From Halomonas alkalicola (GTDB lineage Bacteria > Pseudomonadota > Gammaproteobacteria > Pseudomonadales > Halomonadaceae): a DNA stretch of 64,000 bases. Location of the stretch: the NCBI RefSeq assembly GCF_030704205.1, contig NZ_CP131913.1, positions 620,001 through 684,000 on the forward strand. Reading direction: 5' to 3'. The notes below the pieces were generated by a model, which was given only the letters and a program-made list of their open reading frames with translations, did no database searches and was not told the DNA's origin. This document shows, one piece after another, positions 35,384 to 42,416 of the stretch; the first letter of the stretch is position 1, and each line of letters begins with the position of its first letter. Made by a program: the position numbers and the translations under genes.

Positions 35384-37363
35384 ATGGCGACAACGGGCCT
35401 GCCCCGCTGCCGCTCGCCTCTGGCCTGGGCCCTGCTCGGCGCGCTGCTGGCCGGTCCCGCCTGGGGGGAGGCGCTCGGGCCCGAGCGCCGGCTGACACTG
35501 CACCTCGATCCCGCCGAGCGAAGCCTCGCCGGCGAACTGGTGCAGCCGCTGCCCGACGGCGGTCGCTTCGCGCTGCTCGACGGGCTCGATGTCCGCGAGG
35601 CCCACTGCGGCGAGCGGACGCTCCGGCTGGCGCGGGACCACGAGGGCCGCTGGTTGGTTCCGGCCTGTTCCGCGCCGACGCTCACCCTGCGCTGGCAGGG
35701 GACGCTGCCCGAGGCGGAGCGGGAGACGCGCCACACCATCGCCGAGGCCGGCACCTTCCTGCCCACCCGGGGCGGCTGGTATCCCCACCTGGTGGAGGCG
35801 GCCGGGCCGCTCTCCCTCGAGGTGTATACCCCGGCCGGGCAGCGGGCGCTGGGCAGCGGCTCCCTGGTGGAGGAGCGGACCACGCCAGAAGGCAGGCTCG
35901 CCCGCTTCCACCACCCGCGGACCCGCGAGGTGGAGCTCGCCGCCGGCCCCTGGGCCCTGCGCGAGCGCGACGTGGGCGGGGTGACCCTGCGGGTGCTCTT
36001 CCCCGAGGCGCTGGACGCCGCCTTCGGTGCGACCTACCTGGAGCGGGCGGCGCACCACCTGGCCGCCTTCCAGGCCCGGCTGGGGCGCCTGCCCTTTGCG
36101 AGCTTCAGCATCGCCGCCTCGCCGGCGCCGGTGGGGGTCGCCTTTCCCGGCTTCACGCTGCTCGGCGAGCGGGTAATCCCGCTGCCCTTCATTCCCGACA
36201 CCTCGCTGCCCCACGAGATCATGCACGCCTGGTGGGGGGCCGGCGTGCTGGTGGACTACGCCGAGGGCAACTGGGCCGAGGCGCTGACCACCTACCTGGC
36301 CGACCACGCCGTGGCCGAGGCGGCCGGCGAGGATGCCGAGCTGCGCCGGGGCTGGCTGCGCGACCTCGCTGCGCTGCCCGCCGTCCACGAGCCGACCCTG
36401 CGCGACTTCCGCGGCGGCCCGGACCCCGCCGGCCGACTGATCGGCTACCAGCACGGCGCCCTTCTCTTTCACATGCTGCGAAAGCGCCTGGGCGACGCCG
36501 CCTTCGACGCCGCCCTGGTCGCCTTCGCCGGGCGCTGGATGCACCGCACCGCCGACTGGCAGGCCCTGGAGGCCGCCTTCAGCGAGGCGGCGGGCGAGGA
36601 GCTTGCCCCCTTCTTCGCCGCCTGGCGCGACCGCCCCGGCCGCCCGGCGCTGGCCCTGGAGGAGGTACGCTTCGAGGCCGAACCGGACGGCGGCTGGCTG
36701 CATGGCGTGCTGGTCCAGCGGGGCGAGCACGCCCCCTGGCCGATGAGCGTGCCCCTGGTGGTGGACACGGACGCGGGGCCGGTGACCCTGACCCAGCGCA
36801 TGGAGAGCGCGCGCCAGCCCTTCGCCCTGCCGCTGGCGGGGCCCCCGCGGGCGCTCGAGATGGACCCCGACGCCGAGCTGCTGCGCCACCCCGGCGCGCT
36901 GCCCAGCGTGCTGCGCCGGTTGCTGCTCGACCCCGACACCCGGCTGGTGGCGCTGACGCCTGGCCGCACGGCGGAGCTGGAGGCGCTGGCCAGCCGGGCC
37001 CTGGGCCGCCGGCTCGCGTCGCTGCCCGCCGAGGAGGCACTGGATGGCGAGTGGGAGACCCTCGCGCCGCTGCTGGTGGTGGGCACCACCGACGAGGTCG
37101 TCGCATGGCGCCGGGAGCGCGGCCTCGCCGCCCCGCCCCGGGAGGGGCTGGAAGAGGCCGGTCGCGCAAGGGTCTGGATGCATCCGGAACACCCCATCGG
37201 CCTGCTCAGCGGCGACGACGCCGAGGGCCTGGCCATGCTCGCCGCCCGACTGCGCCACCATGGCCAGCGCAGCCACCTGGTGCTGGGCGAGGACGGCGAG
37301 ACCCGTGACGCCGACACCTGGCCGGCAGAGGAAAATCCGCTGCGCATCGAGTGGGAGGAGTAG
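35384..37363 (+). CDS. M1-like (gluzincin) metallopeptidase, periplasmic
   Basis: The protein has about 659 residues and a signal peptide (PLAWALLGALLAGPAWG). A zinc site fits the gluzincin pattern, HEIMHAWWG followed 17 residues later by the Glu in GNWAEALTTYL. Spacing in classic M1 enzymes is 18, so it is a divergent member. The N-terminal part (about 25-220) resembles the M1 beta-sandwich; the C-terminal 250 residues are not recognised. The ATG at 35384 gives the signal peptide directly and sits four bases after the ChaN-PDZ stop. The substrate is unknown; processing of a periplasmic or haem-linked protein is speculation from context. Confidence 0.75.
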   Translation: MATTGLPRCRSPLAWALLGALLAGPAWGEALGPERRLTLHLDPAERSLAGELVQPLPDGGRFALLDGLDVREAHCGERTLRLARDHEGRWLVPACSAPTLTLRWQGTLPEAERETRHTIAEAGTFLPTRGGWYPHLVEAAGPLSLEVYTPAGQRALGSGSLVEERTTPEGRLARFHHPRTREVELAAGPWALRERDVGGVTLRVLFPEALDAAFGATYLERAAHHLAAFQARLGRLPFASFSIAASPAPVGVAFPGFTLLGERVIPLPFIPDTSLPHEIMHAWWGAGVLVDYAEGNWAEALTTYLADHAVAEAAGEDAELRRGWLRDLAALPAVHEPTLRDFRGGPDPAGRLIGYQHGALLFHMLRKRLGDAAFDAALVAFAGRWMHRTADWQALEAAFSEAAGEELAPFFAAWRDRPGRPALALEEVRFEAEPDGGWLHGVLVQRGEHAPWPMSVPLVVDTDAGPVTLTQRMESARQPFALPLAGPPRALEMDPDAELLRHPGALPSVLRRLLLDPDTRLVALTPGRTAELEALASRALGRRLASLPAEEALDGEWETLAPLLVVGTTDEVVAWRRERGLAAPPREGLEEAGRARVWMHPEHPIGLLSGDDAEGLAMLAARLRHHGQRSHLVLGEDGETRDADTWPAEENPLRIEWEE

Positions 37364-37443
37364 CCGTCGGGGATGGCCAGCCGCCGCCCAGACAGGCATC
37401 ATGGGCGCCGTTTCCTTCACCATTCCCGAGGTCACTTCCCCCG

Positions 37444-37836
37444 ATGCGTATCATCATCCGCACCTTCTTCCGCGGCCTGCGCCTGGTGCTGGCGCCGGTC
37501 GTGCTGATCGCCGAGAAGCTCTCCACCCCGAAGTCCATCGAGCGCAGCCCGGAGGCCCAGGCCGAGGTCGACAGCGCCTGCGAGAACCTCGCGCTCTACC
37601 AGTTCCGCACCTGCCCCTTCTGCGTCAAGGTGCGCAAGGAAATCGCCCGCCTGGGCCTGCCCATCGAGGTGCGCGACGCCCAGCTCGACCCCGATCACCG
37701 CAAGGCCCTGGCCGAGGGCGGCGGGCGCATCAAGGTGCCCTGCCTGAAGATCGCCCACGACGACGGCCGCGAGGAGTGGCTCTACGAGTCCGACGCCATC
37801 AACGCCTGGCTGCACCAGCGCTTCGGCGCCGCCTGA
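37444..37836 (+). CDS. Membrane-anchored glutaredoxin
   Basis: The 130-residue protein has an N-terminal hydrophobic helix (about residues 5-24, FFRGLRLVLAPVVLIAEKL) and then a glutaredoxin domain with dithiol active site FRTCPFCVKV, cis-Pro region RIKVPCLKI and a glutathione-binding stretch YESDAINAWL. It probably reduces protein or glutathione disulfides at the inner membrane. An extra Cys (VPCLKI) sits next to the cis-proline. It lies 80 bp after the peptidase gene in the same direction. Confidence 0.88.
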   Translation: MRIIIRTFFRGLRLVLAPVVLIAEKLSTPKSIERSPEAQAEVDSACENLALYQFRTCPFCVKVRKEIARLGLPIEVRDAQLDPDHRKALAEGGGRIKVPCLKIAHDDGREEWLYESDAINAWLHQRFGAA

Positions 37837-37894
37837 CCCATGTCGCCGGCCCCCAGCGCCTGATGACCACCATCTGATGACCATCGCCTGGACG

Positions 37895-38917
37895 CTATCG
37901 TCCAGGCCCTGCCGCCTGCGCCTCTCCCTCGCCGCCCGGCTGATGCAGCCAGCAGGCGGCGCCGTGGTCCGAGCGCGGCATGAACTCCGGGGGCACCTCC
38001 CGGTCGCATAGCCCCGCCATGGCCTGGGGGCAGCGCGGATGGAAGCGACACCCGGCCGGCGGGTCGATCAGGCTCGGCGGCTCGCCGGCAGGCACCTCGC
38101 GCAGGCGGGTGGCATTGGCGGCGTCCGGGTCGGAGAGTGCGGCCAGCAGGGCCCGAGTATAGGGGTGCTGGGGGGCGTCGAGCAGGTCGTCCACCGGGGC
38201 GCTCTCCACTACCTTGCCGGCATAGAGCACGAAGATGCGCTCGGCATAGTGACGCACCGTGGCCAGGTCGTGGGTGACGAAGGCCAGGGTCAGGCCGCGG
38301 TCGCGCTGGATGCCGCGCAACAGCTCCAGGATCTCCACCCGCACCGAGGCGTCGAGCATCGACACCGGCTCGTCGGCGATCACCAGCGCCGGTTCGAGGA
38401 TCAGCGCCCGGGCGATCACCACCCGCTGCTGCTGGCCGCCGCTGAGCATATGCGGGAACTTGCCGAGGAACTCCTCCACCGGCGTCAGCCGCACCTCTGC
38501 GAGCGCCGCGCGAATGCGCCGCTCGCGCTCGGCGCGATCCGTCACACCGTGGATCTTGAGCGGCTCGGCGAGGATGCGCCGCACGTCCAGGAAGGGCGGC
38601 AGCGCCCCGAAAGGGTCCTGCTGCACATAGCCCACCCGGGCCCGCCACGCCTTGAGCGCCGCCCCCTTGAGGCCGGCCAGCGATTCCCCCTCGAAGCGCA
38701 CCTCGCCCCGGGTCGGCCGGTGCAGGCCCAGCAGGGTTCGTACCAGGGAGCTCTTGCCGCAACCCGACTCGCCGACGAAGGCCACCGCCTCGCCGCGGGC
38801 CAGGGTGAAGCTGACATCGTCGACCGCCCGCACCGCCCCCACCCGCAGGAAGCCCCACTGACGCAGCTCGAACCAGGTGTGCAGGCCACGGGCCTCCACC
38901 AGCGGCGTCTCAGCCAT
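37895..38917 (-). CDS. Peptide-type ABC transporter ATPase (OppF/DppF-like)
   Basis: The 340-residue ATPase has Walker A GESGCGKSS, Q-loop YVQQDPFGALPP, signature [15 protein letters not shown], Walker B LVIADEPVSMLD and switch His FVTHDLAT. The C-terminal domain with the four-cysteine pattern GCRFHPRCPQAMAGLC...ACWLH is complete. It drives the downstream end of a five-gene peptide/opine-type importer. Because of an 8-bp duplication in the preceding ATPase gene, there is no stop between the two, and a single 685-residue open frame runs from 39952 to 37895. The internal ATG at 38917 with GGAGGTGAG may still be used. Confidence 0.9.
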   Translation of the reverse strand: MAETPLVEARGLHTWFELRQWGFLRVGAVRAVDDVSFTLARGEAVAFVGESGCGKSSLVRTLLGLHRPTRGEVRFEGESLAGLKGAALKAWRARVGYVQQDPFGALPPFLDVRRILAEPLKIHGVTDRAERERRIRAALAEVRLTPVEEFLGKFPHMLSGGQQQRVVIARALILEPALVIADEPVSMLDASVRVEILELLRGIQRDRGLTLAFVTHDLATVRHYAERIFVLYAGKVVESAPVDDLLDAPQHPYTRALLAALSDPDAANATRLREVPAGEPPSLIDPPAGCRFHPRCPQAMAGLCDREVPPEFMPRSDHGAACWLHQPGGEGEAQAAGPGR

Positions 38918-39952
38918 GCTCACCTCCCCCGCTCGGCGCATGCAGCCAGCAGCGCACCCGATGGCGGCTCTCGCTCGCCCCTTCACCCGCTGCCTCCCGT
39001 GCGCCCCCTCCCGGAACAAACGCCGAGGGCGACGCGTCGCAGCGGGCGAAGCGCTCGGGGCAGCGCGCGGCGAAGCGGCAGCCGGTTGGCGGGTCGAGCA
39101 GGCGAGCAGGCTCGGCGGCTGACCGGGAATGGCCCGCGGGCGCTCGCGCTCGTGGAGCCGCGGCACGCTTTTCATCAGCAGGCGCGAATAGGGATGGGCC
39201 GGCTCGGCGAAGAAGCGCGCCGCGCTGCTCGCCTCCACCAGCTCGCCGGCATACATCAGCGCCACCCGGTCGGCCAGCTCGCTGGAGGTGGCCACGTCGT
39301 GGGTGATCAGGATGAAGCTGGTGCCCTGCTCCGCCTTGATCTCCTTCAGCACGTTCATGATCGCCGCCTGGGTCAGCACGTCCAGCGCCGAGGTGGGCTC
39401 GTCGAGGATCACCAGCTCCGGCTCCGCCACCAGCGCCATGGCCAGCACCGCGCGCTGGCGCATGCCGCCGGAGAGCTCGAAGGGGTAGCGGGCCATGAAG
39501 TCCAGCGGCAGCCCCACCCGCTGGAACACCTCGGCGGCACGCTCGAGCGCCCGGCGCCGAGGCCAGCGCTTCAGCTCGCGCAGCGGCTCGGCCACCTGCT
39601 CGCCCACCTTCACCACCGGATTCAGGGCGTTCATGGAGGCCTGCATCACCAGCGCCATGCGCGACCACTGCACCTCGCGACGAAAGCGCTCGTCGGAGAG
39701 CTCGCTGATCGGGGCATCGCCCAGGCTGACCCGGCCGCTATGGTGGGCCAGGTTGCGCGGCAGCAGGCGCATCATCGCCCTGGCCAGCGAGCTCTTGCCG
39801 CAGCCCGACTCGCCGAGGATCACCAGCGCCTCACCGCGCTTCACGTCGAAGCTCACCCCGTCCACGGCGCGCACCGCGCCGCCGCGGGTACGGTAGTGCA
39901 GCGCCAGCTCCTCGACGCGAAGCAGGGTCTCGCCTGCCGTCGTCCCTGCCAT
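38910..39952 (-). CDS. Peptide-type ABC transporter ATPase (OppD/DppD-like), frameshifted near the C-terminus
   Basis: The ATPase core is intact: Walker A GESGCGKSS, Q-loop MQASMNALNPV, signature LSGGMRQRAVLAMAL, Walker B LVILDEPTSALD, switch His LITHDVAT. At IPGQPPSLL the frame shifts because CGAGCAGG is duplicated exactly at 39095-39110. With one copy removed the protein ends LLDPPTGCRFAARCPERFARC...RCWLHAPSGGGEHG at 38910, the normal cluster-binding tail of this family. With both copies the tail is lost and the frame enters the OppF-like gene. The ATG at 39952 overlaps the permease stop by one base (TGATG). Confidence 0.85.
39095..39110. repeat. 8-bp exact tandem duplication that shifts the OppD-like frame
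   Basis: CGAGCAGG occurs at 39095-39102 and again at 39103-39110. Removing one copy restores the conserved DPPTGCRF tail of the OppD-like ATPase. Confidence 0.93.
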
Positions 39953-41292
39953 CACAGGCTCCTCAGTCGTGGATTGAAGACCCGGTCCAGGGCGAAGCCG
40001 AGCATGGCGAAGCCCAGGCCGGTGAGCATCAGCAGGATCGCCGGGGCCACCACCCAGTAGACGTAGCCGTTGTAGAGCGCGCTCTGGGACTGGGCGTCGT
40101 TGAGCACCTTGCCCCAGGTGGGCAGCTCGGGGTCGCCCAGCCCCAGCACCGCCAGCGACGCCTCCAGGAAGACGAAGGTGGGGATCAGGGTCACGAAGGT
40201 GGGGATCAGCACCGGTAGGATGCGCGGCAGCATGTAGCGCATCACGATGCGCAGGTCCGAGGCCCCGTAGGCGAGTGCGGCCTCGATGTAGGGCGCCTCG
40301 CGGATCGGCAGCAGCATGGCGCGGTAGGTCTTGATGCCGGCGCTGAAGATGCCGAGCAGCACCACCACCCCGAGCATCAGCCAGATGCTGGTGGAGTAGA
40401 GGGTGCCCACCATCACCAGGATCGGCAGCACCGGCAGGATCATGTTGACCTCGGTGAGGCGCTGGATCACCGCGTCCACCCAGCCGCGGTACCAGACCCC
40501 CACGGCGGCGATCACCAGGGTGGTCAGGGTGGTGCCCACCGCGGCGATCAGCCCGAAGGCGAGCGCCACCGGGGTGCCCCACAGCAGCGCCAGGCTGAGG
40601 TCGCGGCGCTGGTGGTCGGTGCCGGCGATGCCGTGGACCCGGCCGTAGAGCACCAGCTCGGCCCCGAGCCCGGCCTGCTCGTCGAACACCACCGCATCGA
40701 GCAGCAGCCGATAGCGACCCTTCAGCACCTCGGGCTCCCCCTCCACCAGGGGGGCGCTCAGCAGGCCGATATGGGGCGCCAGGCCGCCGAGGCGCCGCTC
40801 GAGGCCGCGGTCCTGGGAGATCGAGACGCGCTCCTGGCGGCCGACCCGATAGCCGCCCAGGGCCACCTCGCGGCCGTCCGGGGCCTCCCAGGTGAGCCGC
40901 ACGAAGGGCGCGCGAGCGTGCCCCTCGGCGGCGAGGAAGAGATTGATCTCGCTGGGAAAGCCCCCGTAGGCGTAGTCGAATTCCAGCGGGATCTGCAGCC
41001 GCCGCCCGCCCGGAAAGGGCACCTCCTCGACCTCAGCGGCGTGGCTGGCCACCGTCAGGGTTCGGGCGGCGTTGCCGCCGCGCAGGCGGTCGACCCAGGC
41101 CGGCGAGGCGTTGACCGGGTGGCGCTGCCACATCTCGCCGCCCCGCCAGCGCTCCAGGGCCTCGCCGTAGGGAATCACCAGCGGCGTGGCGAGGGCCACG
41201 ACGCCTAGCAGCAGGATGATCAGGACGCCCAGCAGCGCCGAGGGGTAGCGGGCCAGCTCCCGCCAGCCCCTGCGCTCTGTCGCGGCACTCAT
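39952..41292 (-). CDS. Peptide-type ABC transporter permease (OppC-like) with large periplasmic insertion
   Basis: The 446-residue permease has a first helix at about residues 18-42. About 170 hydrophilic residues (45-218) follow, rich in beta-type sequence (FPGGRRLQIPLEFDYAYGGFPSEINLFLAAEG). The usual OppC core comes after: GIAGTDHQRRDLSLALLWGTPVALAFG, then the cytoplasmic loop ALAYGASDLRIVMRYMLPRILPVLIPTF and FLEASLAVLGLGDPELPTWGKVL. Typical OppC proteins are about 300 residues, so the insertion is a marked extra domain facing the periplasm. Start ATGA overlaps the OppB-like stop. Confidence 0.88.
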   Translation of the reverse strand: MSAATERRGWRELARYPSALLGVLIILLLGVVALATPLVIPYGEALERWRGGEMWQRHPVNASPAWVDRLRGGNAARTLTVASHAAEVEEVPFPGGRRLQIPLEFDYAYGGFPSEINLFLAAEGHARAPFVRLTWEAPDGREVALGGYRVGRQERVSISQDRGLERRLGGLAPHIGLLSAPLVEGEPEVLKGRYRLLLDAVVFDEQAGLGAELVLYGRVHGIAGTDHQRRDLSLALLWGTPVALAFGLIAAVGTTLTTLVIAAVGVWYRGWVDAVIQRLTEVNMILPVLPILVMVGTLYSTSIWLMLGVVVLLGIFSAGIKTYRAMLLPIREAPYIEAALAYGASDLRIVMRYMLPRILPVLIPTFVTLIPTFVFLEASLAVLGLGDPELPTWGKVLNDAQSQSALYNGYVYWVVAPAILLMLTGLGFAMLGFALDRVFNPRLRSL

Positions 41293-42416
41293 CGGCGGCC
41301 TCCCTTGACCCGCACCCGCGGGTCGAGCAGCGCATAGAGGATATCGAGCAGGAACACGGTCGCCGCCAGCAGGTAGGCGAAGATCACCACCCCGCCGATG
41401 ATCACCGGCGTATCGCGGTGGCCGATGGCCTGGAACAGCAGCGAGCCGAGCCCGGGCCAGTTGAACACCTGCTCGAGGATGATCGCCCCGCTCCACAGGC
41501 CGATCAGCATCAGCATGAAGCTGGTGATGATGGGCGACAGCGCCGGGCGCAATATGTAGCGACGCTCGATGCGCCGCGACGAGAGCCCCTTGGCGCGGGC
41601 CATCTCCACGTAGTCCTCGCTGGAGTGGATCAGGAAGAAGGTGCGCCAGGAGTAGATGGAGACGAAGATCGAGGAGAGGAACATGGCGGCCACCGGCAGC
41701 AGCATGTGGCGCGCAAGGCTCGCCGCGTACGCGAGCCGGCCCTCCGGCGGCGGCGCGGTGACCATGCCCCCGGCGGGCAGCAACGGGAACAGGAAGGCCA
41801 GCAGCAGGATCAGGAAGATGCCGTAGAACCAGCCCGGTGCCGCCGAGCTCGGCGCCAGCGCGATCACCGTACGGTCCAGGGCGCTGCCGTAGCGCCGAGA
41901 CAGCGAGAGGGCGGCGAACACCGCGGTGAAGAAGACCAGCAGGTTGGCGGTGCCGAACAGCAGCAGGGTCGCCGGCAGCCGCTCGGTGATGATGTCGCGC
42001 ACCTCCCGGGAGCCGCGATCGCTGTGCATCTGCTCGGCGCGCCCCAGGTCCAGGCTCATGGCCCGCTTCAGGTAGTCGAGGCTGCGCACCACGAAGGGCT
42101 GGTCGAGGCGCAGCCGCTCCACCTCCAGGGCCACCTGGCGTGCCACCAGGGCGTTGCGTTCCTCGCCGGGCATGTCGAAGAAGGCCGGGTCGGCGCGCAC
42201 CGTCTCGACCACCTCGCTCCTGATCTGCACCAGGCGCAGCTCATCCACCTGCCCGCCCATGTTGGCCACCACGATGGTCAGGTAGACCCCCACCAGCACC
42301 GTGGCCAGCAGGGCGACGAGACGCCCCAGGGCGAAGAGCAGCAGATGACGCAGGTCGTGCAGGCGGGCGCGACGCAGGGAGGGCCGCCGCGGTTCGGTCG
42401 AGGATTCGGGGGTCAT
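41289..42416 (-). CDS. Peptide-type ABC transporter permease (OppB-like)
   Basis: The 375-residue membrane protein has an N-terminal helix (about 33-50) and a periplasmic stretch longer than usual (VDELRLVQIRSEVVETVRADPAFFDMP...). The OppB core follows with DIITERLPATLLLFGTANLLV, the cytoplasmic loop DYVEMARAKGLSSRRIERRYILRPALSPII and ILEQVFNWPGLGSLLFQAI. It pairs with the OppC-like subunit in the inner membrane. Both ends overlap neighbours by four bases, so the five genes are one tightly coupled operon. Confidence 0.9.
   Translation of the reverse strand: MTPESSTEPRRPSLRRARLHDLRHLLLFALGRLVALLATVLVGVYLTIVVANMGGQVDELRLVQIRSEVVETVRADPAFFDMPGEERNALVARQVALEVERLRLDQPFVVRSLDYLKRAMSLDLGRAEQMHSDRGSREVRDIITERLPATLLLFGTANLLVFFTAVFAALSLSRRYGSALDRTVIALAPSSAAPGWFYGIFLILLLAFLFPLLPAGGMVTAPPPEGRLAYAASLARHMLLPVAAMFLSSIFVSIYSWRTFFLIHSSEDYVEMARAKGLSSRRIERRYILRPALSPIITSFMLMLIGLWSGAIILEQVFNWPGLGSLLFQAIGHRDTPVIIGGVVIFAYLLAATVFLLDILYALLDPRVRVKGGRR

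Noticed and set aside
35309..37435. A 708-codon open frame opposite the M1-like peptidase gene
   Set aside because: Composition is that of an antisense shadow; the plus strand has a signal peptide, zinc site and operon spacing.
38039..40060. A 673-codon open frame opposite the two peptide-transporter ATPases
   Set aside because: Gln/His/Arg-rich antisense sequence with no domain; the minus strand holds two clear ATPases.
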